From Methanobacteriota archaeon (GTDB lineage Archaea; Thermoplasmatota; Thermoplasmata; UBA10834), in the NCBI GenBank assembly GCA_011391345.1, contig JAABQR010000147.1, positions 1 through 6,936 on the forward strand: a stretch of DNA of 6,936 bases. Reading direction: 5' to 3'. The notes under the pieces were generated by a model. The model saw only the letters and a list, made by a program, of their open reading frames with translations. It did not search any database and was not told the origin of the DNA. The position numbers were made by a program, and so were the translations under genes. Below, in pieces: positions 1-5,850 of the stretch; within the stretch, counting starts at the first letter, position 1, and each line of letters starts with the position of its first letter.

Positions 1-124
1 AGAACGGATTTTCCTCGAAGTGTTGCGATGCCCTGGATGTCTCAATCCTCTGCCCATGCGCACACCGTCCAAAGCGTTACACCGATTTCAATGTTCTGCC
101 CTGCGTCCCTGGCCATCCCCTGCC

Positions 125-136
125 GGCATGTATGCC
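125..136. promoter_or_regulatory. Small inverted repeat upstream of the flavodiiron gene
   Basis: GGCAT and ATGCC form 5-bp inverted arms around a 2-base spacer, about 70 bases before the flavodiiron start. A dyad at this spot could be an operator, for instance for oxygen-dependent control. No clear TATA box lies next to it and the arms are short, so chance is quite possible. The rest of 1-190 is poorer in GC-ending codons in every frame and holds no gene I can support. Confidence 0.2.
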
Positions 137-191
137 ACACGACCTGAACGGCAACAAGACTATGAACCTCCTGACGATTCCGTGGACAATA

Positions 192-197
192 GAGGTG
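192..197 (+). promoter_or_regulatory. Ribosome binding site of the flavodiiron gene
   Basis: GAGGTG is a strong Shine-Dalgarno match placed 7 bases before the ATG at 205. It decides the start against the in-frame TTG at 199, which would sit almost directly on the site. Confidence 0.65.
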
Positions 198-204
198 TTT
201 GGGA

Positions 205-1404
205 ATGGCTGATACACCGAAAGGGACGATATCGATCGCACCGAATGTGTTCTGGGTAGGCGTGAAGCATCACAACAGAAGGCTCTTCGACGGACTCATA
301 CCGCTGCCCCACGGCACGAGCTACAACGCGTATCTGGTCGTGGGCTCCGAGAAGACCGCTCTCATCGACACCGTCAATCCTGGCTTCGATAAGGAGCTGT
401 TCGACAAACTGTCCGAGCGGACCGATCTGACCAAGATCGACTATGTCATCATGAACCACGCGGAGCCTGACCACGCCAACGCTGGCAGGTACGTGCTCGA
501 AGCCGCCAAGGGCGCGAAGCTCGTGACGAGCGCCAAGGGGAAGGAGGCGGCCATGATGTACTTCAACATCGACCCTGAGCGGATAATGGTCGTCGACGAG
601 AGCTCCAAGCTGGATCTCGGTGGCAAAACCCTACGGTTCGTCGACGCGCCCTGGCTACACTGGCCCGAGACGATGTTCACATACCTCGAGGAGGACGGCA
701 TACTGTTCCCTTGCGACTTCTTCGGCTCGCACCTCGCAGATGGGCCGTTCTACTCCGACGAGATGGGGGACGAGCTGGCGCTGGACATGGCCAAGCTGTA
801 CTTCGCTGAGATCATGATGCCGTTCAGGAGGCAAGGCGCGGCCGCGATCGAGAAGGTCAAGAAGCTCGGCGTGAAGATGATCGCTCCGTCCCACGGAGTC
901 ATCTGGAGGGACCCGAAGGTCATACTCGACCCGTACACTGCCTGGACCAGCGAGAAGATGGAGAAGAAGGTGGCCATCGCATATGTGTCCATGTGGGGCA
1001 GCACCGAGAAGCTGGTGAAGGCCCTGAACGACACGCTGGTCGAGAAGGGCATCAGTGTCAACATATTCGACCTGACCGTGACGGAGATCGGCCACATCGC
1101 CAAGGAACTCGTGGACACGCCAGTAGTCGTGGTGGGCGCTCCCACGGTCCTTAACATGATGCACCCGGCCGGGGCGTACGCGACCTTGCTGGTCAAGCAA
1201 CTCCGGGCGCCAACGAAGTACACCGCACTTCTAACATCTCACGGATGGTCAGGCGGGGCGGTTAAGCACGTCCAGGAGCTCCTCGGAGGCGCCAAGATCG
1301 AGATACTCGGCGTCATCGACCCGAAGGGGCCGCCCCAGAAGGAGCACTTCGACCAGGTCCGCGAGCTGGCAGACAAGATCGAGGAGAAACTCAAGGCCCT
1401 CTGA
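205..1404 (+). CDS. fprA: Flavodiiron protein (FprA-type A-type flavoprotein, probable F420H2 oxidase)
   Basis: This is a cytosolic enzyme that reduces O2 to water (or NO to N2O) at a non-haem diiron centre. In methanogen relatives the electrons come from reduced F420. The product has 399 residues, the usual length for a two-domain family member. The N-terminal metallo-beta-lactamase domain (about 1-250) keeps the full ligand set: H85, E87, D89 and H90 in NHAEPDHAN, then H152 (WLHWPE), D171 (PCDFFGSH) and H230 (PSHGVIW). A flavodoxin domain starts near 256 with the FMN phosphate loop YVSMWGSTE (260-268). No rubredoxin or flavin-reductase domain is fused at the C-terminus, and no partner gene is adjacent. 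The ATG at 205 is chosen for its Shine-Dalgarno site. The F420H2-oxidase role is inferred from resemblance to methanogen FprA. NO reductase activity cannot be excluded from sequence. Confidence 0.93.
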   Translation: MADTPKGTISIAPNVFWVGVKHHNRRLFDGLIPLPHGTSYNAYLVVGSEKTALIDTVNPGFDKELFDKLSERTDLTKIDYVIMNHAEPDHANAGRYVLEAAKGAKLVTSAKGKEAAMMYFNIDPERIMVVDESSKLDLGGKTLRFVDAPWLHWPETMFTYLEEDGILFPCDFFGSHLADGPFYSDEMGDELALDMAKLYFAEIMMPFRRQGAAAIEKVKKLGVKMIAPSHGVIWRDPKVILDPYTAWTSEKMEKKVAIAYVSMWGSTEKLVKALNDTLVEKGISVNIFDLTVTEIGHIAKELVDTPVVVVGAPTVLNMMHPAGAYATLLVKQLRAPTKYTALLTSHGWSGGAVKHVQELLGGAKIEILGVIDPKGPPQKEHFDQVRELADKIEEKLKAL

Positions 1405-1411
1405 GAGGGCC
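1395..1411 (+). terminator. Hairpin at the 3' end of the flavodiiron gene, stop codon in the loop
   Basis: GGCCCTC and GAGGGCC form a perfect 7-bp GC-rich stem with TGA, the gene's own stop codon, as the 3-base loop. A T-richer stretch (CATTTCTTGCATTCT) follows about 20 bases later, near 1431. Archaeal termination depends mainly on U tracts, so this may work as a terminator or a 3'-end stabiliser. It could also be a chance product of the last codons. Confidence 0.35.
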
Positions 1412-1476
1412 GCTAAACCCCTCAAACACTCATTTCTTGCATTCTGCACGCGAAACTCCGTCCCGCTCCAGACCAC

Positions 1477-1490
1477 GGAAAAGATGATTA
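1477..1490 (+). promoter_or_regulatory. Possible TATA region before the 1514 reading frame
   Basis: GGAAAAGATGATTA is the most AT-rich patch in the gap after the flavodiiron gene. Its centre lies about 30 bases before the ATG at 1514, the expected spacing for a leaderless archaeal transcript. It is not a good TATA consensus. Confidence 0.2.
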
Positions 1491-1513
1491 GGCCGGACGC
1501 GGACTCGTGACAC

Positions 1514-1600
1514 ATGGTCTTCCCCAGGGAGGTCTTGAACAAGCTGAAGTGGACCTCGTGCTCGTGGCATGGCAGCTCGGGTTCGCTGCAGGTGCGATGA
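1514..1600 (+). pseudogene. Short frame with a DUF504/MJ1316-like N-terminus, possible gene remnant
   Basis: The 28-residue product begins MVFPREVLNKLKW, which resembles the conserved opening of small archaeal DUF504 (UPF0248/MJ1316-type) proteins. It then continues as a serine-rich tail and stops. The family's expected histidine-arginine-glycine motif does not follow in any of the three forward frames. Codons in the first 13 positions are typical of this genome (GTC TTC CCC AGG GAG). The frame at 1507 is poor over the same bases, which suggests this stretch was once, or still is, translated in this frame. The stop overlaps the ATG of the next frame as ATGA. No Shine-Dalgarno site is evident. 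It could be a remnant cut by a deletion, or a chance match. The family assignment comes from memory of the motif only. Confidence 0.3.
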
Positions 1601-1917
1601 GCATCTTCGCGTACGGTCTCAGCGACTACGTCCAGTCGACATACGATGGACCGCTTGACTTGGCCCAGAGGAGTCTCGCGCCCACGAACGAGGACGGGTT
1701 CAACGCATATCCGCTATGGTACGCGGTGTCCTTCCCGCAATGGAACGGGTACAGGGTCGTGCACGACCCCGTCTACACCGCGTACTCGAGCTTCGAGGGG
1801 GCGCCCGCAGAAGACGAGGAGGCGTTCAACGCCGGCGGACTGGTGGTCCTGCTGTTGATCGTGGTCGTAGTGGTCGTCGCCGTAGTCGCTGTGGCCATGA
1901 GGAAGAAGCGCCCCTGA
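1597..1917 (+). CDS. Hypothetical small protein with C-terminal membrane anchor, possibly a fragment
   Basis: I do not recognise the family. The 106-residue product has an aromatic-rich stretch (residues about 35-65, including FPQWNGYRVVHDPVYTAY), an acidic linker (EDEEAF), one very hydrophobic valine-rich helix (about 80-101) and a basic end, RKKRP. The positive-inside rule puts the tail in the cytoplasm and the rest outside, yet this start gives no signal peptide. That fits the C-terminal end of a larger cell-surface protein. Codon use is normal for the genome from about 1549 onward, so the frame is or recently was translated. Starts are uncertain. ATG 1597 overlaps the preceding stop and has GGTG only 2 bases upstream. 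GTG 1549 and GTG 1507 are in frame and would add a weakly hydrophobic N-terminus. It converges on the peptidase, whose stop lies 79 bases away. Confidence 0.5.
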   Translation: MSIFAYGLSDYVQSTYDGPLDLAQRSLAPTNEDGFNAYPLWYAVSFPQWNGYRVVHDPVYTAYSSFEGAPAEDEEAFNAGGLVVLLLIVVVVVVAVVAVAMRKKRP

Positions 1918-1996
1918 GCAGGCCTGGCTGAAACCCATTCCCCTCGATTTCCAAGTCATGGCGCAGCGTCAGGCATCTCGGCTACGAGTGTGACAT

Positions 1997-4030
1997 TCAC
2001 TTAATGAGATGACCGTACCTCAGGTCAGCCACGAATCTCTGGACATCGGCGATCTCGGTCGGCCCGTACTGAGCCGAGACGACCTCCATGATCTCACACA
2101 GGTCACGGTCCCCATCCATGAGGTTCACGATCTCGTACATCTTCTTGGAGAACGACGAGTCCCTCTTCTCGACTTCATCGTACCATTTGTATCTCTTCTC
2201 GCCGATCGTTTCGGACAGGAACTCAGAGTCGAGCGAGCCTTTGAACAGACGCCTCGGGACTGTCTTCTTGGTCTGCGCCTCCGCCTTCGAGAGACCTTTC
2301 CGCATCAGGGCCGCAGCAGCTCCCTTGCCGACGACCGAATCCACGATGTCGTTCAATCTGGACAGTTCCCTCGAACCGTGCGCCGAGACAGCGGCGACCT
2401 GTTGTTCCACGAACCCGTCAGTGCCAGCCTCCGCGTCCAGCCGCCTGAGGGACCTGACGGCCATCACGTCCCTGCTCACGACCTTCGAGACCCTCATCCT
2501 GTGGAACTGAGCCAGTCTCGCCAGGTCGGCTCGGGCGCCCTTTCCTTTCCCTGACCTCTTCGCGTCGAGCAACTCTGAACTGGCCTTTAGAACGGACCCG
2601 GATATCCTCTTCATACCCTCCGAGCTGGTCAGGATGGCGATCCCATGTATCGTGTCTGTATCAGCGTCAGCGAGTGTCAGCGCAGACACTGCAGCGGCCC
2701 AACCCACTCGCCTCAGGCTATCCTCACTCACCTTGTCCATGGTGTCCATGCTCGTGTGGTAGAACAGGTCTGGCCACTGAGTCAGTCCGACGCAAGGCGC
2801 ACCCACGGTCGATTCGTTGAACTCCGTGTGGTCGCTACCTCCCGAGTACACCGTCCTGGCGCACCTGAAATTGCTTTCCATGCCGATCTTCACCATCGGG
2901 TCGTACTCCGCGTTCGCACGCTCGACCATGGAGAACACGAGATCGTTCAGATAGGAGGGCAGTGAGTCTGGAGTGCTGTCCATGCACAGCGTGGACCTGC
3001 ACAGTGTCTGGTCCTCGCCGACCATGTCCAGATTGATCCCAGCCTTCAGACGGTCGTACATCTCCGGATGTTTCGAAAGGAACACGACCGTCCCCTCAGT
3101 CTCCGCCACCCAGAGGAACCTTATGGTCCTCCTCGGTCGCTCAATCTTGCCTGAGCGGATGAGTGATGATATGGTCCTGGCTATCTCGATCAACAGGCCG
3201 CTCCCCGAGGCGTTGTCGTTCGCGCCCGGCTTGGGATGGCACAGGTGCGCGACGAGGAATATCTCATCCTGTGGTCTCTCGGACCCCCGTATAGATGCGT
3301 TCACGAGGCTGTAGCTGCCCTTGGTGAACTCAGCGTCGACTTCCGCATGCAGTCTGACCGTCTTCCCGGATGCAAGGTACTTCTTGAGTTCGTTCCCCTG
3401 GCGCCTGCTGAGCGAGAAACCGAACTTGATGCTCTTCACATCATTCGCATCGGGCCATATGCCCTGGTATGCGTGCGCGTCTGGGATGTCGGTGCTCTCC
3501 CGGACACCTGGGAATTCATACGACAGACCGTCCGTGATCACGCCGGCCGCCCCGCGCTTCACGACCGCCTCTCGGTGGACGGCTTTGCCTCGTCCCGTTG
3601 CGAGCACGAACCTGCCCTTCACCCTCTTGCCGACGTAGTCCTCGTCGGAGACTCCCTTGCCGACATCGACAAGTTCGGCGGTGACGCCCCCGCGTGGAGT
3701 GCCATTGCTGAAGGTGTGAAGGGATTGTGGGATGTCACTGAATTTGGCGAGCAGACGCTCGCTAGGCTCCACGAGCCTGAGCTCCGCGCTCCTGACGGTC
3801 CAGCCCACGACAGATTTGTGTGTCCAGTATCTGAGTCGGCCGTCTGCCGGGTAGCGTTCGACCTTGACATCGTCCATGCCGAAGGACTTCAATTCATCCA
3901 TGACATGCTCAGCGGCTGCATGCATCATCGGAGAGGCCTGTATCCTGTGATACCGCGTCACTCCGGCAACGTACGATTTCGCAGCTGACCCCGACAGCTC
4001 ATCCTTGACGATCCGTCCGAACTCCATCAT
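1997..4030 (-). CDS. M28-family metallo-aminopeptidase with PA domain and C-terminal PqqD-like segment
   Basis: A zinc-dependent exopeptidase of about 677 residues, predicted cytosolic because the N-terminus (MMEFGRIVKDEL) shows no signal peptide. An N-terminal helical region (about 15-55) precedes a PA-like insert (about 112-232, with GKRVKGRFVLATG and KRGAAGVITDG). The M28 core then follows: H262 and H265 (VAHLCHPKPG), D272 (ANDNASGSG), E310/E312 (VAETEGT), D335 (NLDMVGED), GGSDHTEF (397-404) and H425 (FYHTSMDT). The core's ETEG replaces the usual EExG, as in DUF4910-like relatives. About 200 further residues are mostly helical and basic, ending in a PqqD-like winged-helix segment (628-677: LMDGDRDLCEIM, then VQRFVADLRYGHLI). 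The frame is open to 4144, but that would overlap the upstream ureohydrolase. The tandem ATGs at 4030/4027 are chosen because resemblance to relatives begins there. Substrate is unknown. Confidence 0.82.
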   Translation of the reverse strand: MMEFGRIVKDELSGSAAKSYVAGVTRYHRIQASPMMHAAAEHVMDELKSFGMDDVKVERYPADGRLRYWTHKSVVGWTVRSAELRLVEPSERLLAKFSDIPQSLHTFSNGTPRGGVTAELVDVGKGVSDEDYVGKRVKGRFVLATGRGKAVHREAVVKRGAAGVITDGLSYEFPGVRESTDIPDAHAYQGIWPDANDVKSIKFGFSLSRRQGNELKKYLASGKTVRLHAEVDAEFTKGSYSLVNASIRGSERPQDEIFLVAHLCHPKPGANDNASGSGLLIEIARTISSLIRSGKIERPRRTIRFLWVAETEGTVVFLSKHPEMYDRLKAGINLDMVGEDQTLCRSTLCMDSTPDSLPSYLNDLVFSMVERANAEYDPMVKIGMESNFRCARTVYSGGSDHTEFNESTVGAPCVGLTQWPDLFYHTSMDTMDKVSEDSLRRVGWAAAVSALTLADADTDTIHGIAILTSSEGMKRISGSVLKASSELLDAKRSGKGKGARADLARLAQFHRMRVSKVVSRDVMAVRSLRRLDAEAGTDGFVEQQVAAVSAHGSRELSRLNDIVDSVVGKGAAAALMRKGLSKAEAQTKKTVPRRLFKGSLDSEFLSETIGEKRYKWYDEVEKRDSSFSKKMYEIVNLMDGDRDLCEIMEVVSAQYGPTEIADVQRFVADLRYGHLIK

Positions 4031-4060
4031 CAGACCGTTGGCACGAACATCTATCCAGGA

Positions 4061-4070
4061 TATCAATATT
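4061..4070 (-). promoter_or_regulatory. Possible internal promoter before the peptidase
   Basis: On the minus strand AATATTGATA, the only AT-rich patch in the 65-base gap, lies about 31-40 bases before the ATG at 4030. That spacing would give a transcript with a leader of only a few bases, and no Shine-Dalgarno site precedes that ATG. The peptidase could therefore be transcribed on its own as well as with the upstream gene. Confidence 0.3.
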
Positions 4071-4095
4071 CTCAGGGGACGGGTCGCATGGGTTC

Positions 4096-4896
4096 TCAGC
4101 GGTGCGCCATCCGCGCCGCGATCTCCTTCAGGACCTTGGCACACACGGCGTCCGTCATCCCCGGGACGTCCAGATCGGGGTTGAACTCGACAATGTCCGC
4201 GCCCACGACGGTTCCCTCGAACTTCTGGATGAGGTTGATGGCCTGCCGTGTCGACAAACCCGCCGGTTGCCGGTGGGATACCCCAGGGGCGAACGCTGGG
4301 TCGAGGGCATCGATATCGAAGGAGATGTGCACGGGCCCTGCGAAGCTGAAGACCCTGTCGTCGTCCCAGGAGCGCATATCGATCATCTCGACGCCGAACC
4401 TCTCCGCCTGACCCTGCTGATGCTTGGTCATGGAGCGGATGCCCACCTGGACGAGCCTCTCGGCGAGGCCGTCCTCCATGATCCTCGCGAACGGACAGGC
4501 ATGAGAGAACCTGTTCCCCTCGTAGTCTTGATACAGGTCTGGATGAGCGTCGAAGTGCAGTATGCTAAGGTTCCTGTGCCGGCTTGCGATGGCCCTGACG
4601 ATGGGATATGATACGGAATGATCTCCACCCAGACAGATGGGTTTGAACCCTTTGCCCAGGAGCGAGCCCACCTCCCGCTCTATCACCGAGAACGGGTCCT
4701 CTCCAGGACCGAACCTGATATCCCCTGCATCCCAGACGAGGGAATCATCGACGAGGGTGAGGTCTTCGCTGTACTTGTTCGTGGATTCACTGTGCCATGC
4801 GGCCCTTATCAATGGCGGTGCCTTCGCGGAGCCGCGGGCGAAGGATGATTGGTCGTCGTACGGGACACCCAACAAGGCGATTGGTGCGCTCTCCAT
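4096..4896 (-). CDS. Arginase/agmatinase-family ureohydrolase, plant-arginase-like
   Basis: A dimanganese enzyme that releases urea from arginine or agmatine in the cytosol. The 266-residue product, slightly short for the family, keeps every metal ligand: H93 (GGDHS), D116, H118 and D120 (HFDAHPD), and D194/D196 (SFDIDALDP). The likely catalytic histidine is H132 in FSHACPFARIM, and E237 (EFNPD) is conserved. The run EGNRFSHACPFARIMEDG, then VQVGIRSMTK, FGVE and DPAFAPGVSH, resembles plant arginases, which group phylogenetically with agmatinases. Substrate therefore cannot be read from the name: agmatine would point to putrescine, arginine to ornithine. The start at 4896 has a good Shine-Dalgarno site. 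The peptidase follows in the same direction after 65 bases (95 from 4096 to the tandem ATG if counted from the hydrolase core end is not needed for coupling), so co-transcription is plausible. Ureohydrolase activity is well supported; substrate is not. Confidence 0.9.
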   Translation of the reverse strand: MESAPIALLGVPYDDQSSFARGSAKAPPLIRAAWHSESTNKYSEDLTLVDDSLVWDAGDIRFGPGEDPFSVIEREVGSLLGKGFKPICLGGDHSVSYPIVRAIASRHRNLSILHFDAHPDLYQDYEGNRFSHACPFARIMEDGLAERLVQVGIRSMTKHQQGQAERFGVEMIDMRSWDDDRVFSFAGPVHISFDIDALDPAFAPGVSHRQPAGLSTRQAINLIQKFEGTVVGADIVEFNPDLDVPGMTDAVCAKVLKEIAARMAHR

Positions 4897-4902
4897 GTGT
4901 AA

Positions 4903-4908
4903 TCCACC
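4903..4908 (-). promoter_or_regulatory. Ribosome binding site of the ureohydrolase gene
   Basis: On the minus strand GGTGGA lies 6 bases before the ATG at 4896, a normal Shine-Dalgarno position, and supports that start. Confidence 0.55.
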
Positions 4909-4930
4909 GAGTTGTCAGGGTCGTCTAGAC

Positions 4931-4940
4931 CTATTTAGAT
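4931..4940 (-). promoter_or_regulatory. TATA-like box for the ureohydrolase gene
   Basis: On the minus strand ATCTAAATAG stands out in GC-rich surroundings. About 26 bases downstream of its centre gives a start near 4910, just before the Shine-Dalgarno site, so the three elements agree in spacing. Confidence 0.45.
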
Positions 4941-4960
4941 TGGCCCCCGGCCACCCGCAA

Positions 4961-4969
4961 ACATATTTC
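4961..4969 (+). promoter_or_regulatory. TATA-like box for the EamA transporter gene
   Basis: ACATATTTC is centred about 30 bases before the ATG at 4996, which predicts an RNA starting within about 5 bases of the start codon. No Shine-Dalgarno site precedes the ATG, which fits a leaderless or nearly leaderless message. Confidence 0.45.
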
Positions 4970-4995
4970 TACGGCATGAGCATCCAGGCCGATAG

Positions 4996-5850
4996 ATGGA
5001 ACTCGCTTGGCTGCCCTTCTCACTCGCCACGATACTCTTCTACGGCCTTGGCCAGGTCTTCGTGAAGGAGACCAGGACCCAGATATCCTCCGCGAACTAC
5101 TTGCTCCTGTTCAGCGGGAACATCGGGATCATATGGGCGGTCTACTGGTTCTTCTTCCATGAGAGCACCTCGTACGAGACCTGGGCGTGGATACAGGCGA
5201 TAGTCGCAGCGGCTCTCTCAGGAGCGGCGTACCTGACATACTATGAGGCGCTCAAGCACGGCAAGGTCAGCATCGTGGGAACGGTCGCAGGCGCCTACGC
5301 CCCCTGGACCATCCTGCTCGCACTGCTGTTCCTTGGAGAGGAGATGACCTATGGCGAGGGCGCGGGGGTCGCGCTCGTGGTCGGGGGCATGCTCATGTTC
5401 ACATACAATCCAGGGAACGGCAACGGCAAGAGGACCGAGCTGATGGGCATCGTATTCGCCGTGTGCTCCCTGTTCTTCTGGGGCACGTCAGCGACCGTCG
5501 CGAAGGGCGCGATAGATGTCATAGGCGACACGAACTTCATCGGAGTGTACGCAATCGTCTGCCCGGCCATGTGGGCCGCCTACTGGCTGTTCACGACCAA
5601 GGGCAAGTTCGAGATGCCCAAGGCCGACCTGAGGATACTCGAGCTCTCAATGCTGTTCCTCACCGCCGGTGGCATCACCATGTACCTCGCGTTCGCCAAT
5701 GGCAACGTGTCCATCGTCTCGCCCATCACGAACCTGTACCCGGTCTTGACGATTGCAGCCGCCAAGGTAAGGCTCAAGGAGAGCCTCACGGTCAAGCAGT
5801 ACGCCGCCCTCGCGATGCTCCTGGTCGCGATACCGTTGTTCTCGCTCTAG
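4996..5850 (+). CDS. EamA/DMT-family transporter (ten-helix permease)
   Basis: An integral cytoplasmic-membrane transporter of the drug/metabolite superfamily, 284 residues, the normal size for two EamA repeats of five helices each. Repeat 1 spans about 5-137, repeat 2 about 148-284, joined by a polar linker (NPGNGNGKRTE, 138-148). Each repeat carries the family pattern of a small-residue helix followed by an acidic turn: YEALKHGKVSIVGTVAGAYAP (82-102) with LFLGEEMTYGE, and AFANGNVSIVSPITNLYPV (232-250) with VRLKESLT. There is no signal peptide, as usual. The start at 4996 matches the first helix and the upstream TATA-like box. The first gene to its left is divergent and the next to its right is convergent, so it is a single-gene unit. 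Substrate is unknown. Amino acid, polyamine or sugar-phosphate export are all seen in this superfamily. Confidence 0.9.
   Translation: MELAWLPFSLATILFYGLGQVFVKETRTQISSANYLLLFSGNIGIIWAVYWFFFHESTSYETWAWIQAIVAAALSGAAYLTYYEALKHGKVSIVGTVAGAYAPWTILLALLFLGEEMTYGEGAGVALVVGGMLMFTYNPGNGNGKRTELMGIVFAVCSLFFWGTSATVAKGAIDVIGDTNFIGVYAIVCPAMWAAYWLFTTKGKFEMPKADLRILELSMLFLTAGGITMYLAFANGNVSIVSPITNLYPVLTIAAAKVRLKESLTVKQYAALAMLLVAIPLFSL

Noticed and set aside
1..190. Short open frames at the left edge, including one on the minus strand starting at 57 and running off the window, and a plus-strand frame from 20.
   Set aside because: No clear Shine-Dalgarno site, codon use unlike the neighbouring genes, and no recognisable product. 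An edge gene cannot be excluded.
655..1223. Two long minus-strand frames opposite the flavodiiron gene.
   Set aside because: They mirror a gene with every catalytic residue intact and carry no motif of their own.
1855..1900. GTGGTCGTA-like repetition that could be called a tandem repeat.
   Set aside because: It encodes the valine-rich membrane helix; the repetition follows from low-complexity coding.
1918..1996. Gap between convergent genes, checked for a bidirectional terminator or RNA gene.
   Set aside because: No convincing stem or T tract on either strand.
3236..3988. A 250-codon open frame on the plus strand inside the peptidase gene.
   Set aside because: It is antisense to a well-supported M28 core, shows no recognisable motif, and long shadow frames are expected in GC-rich genes.
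4031..4144. A 38-codon extension of the peptidase into the ureohydrolase gene.
   Set aside because: It would overlap the upstream gene by 49 bases in another frame, and its residues do not look like the start of an M28 protein.
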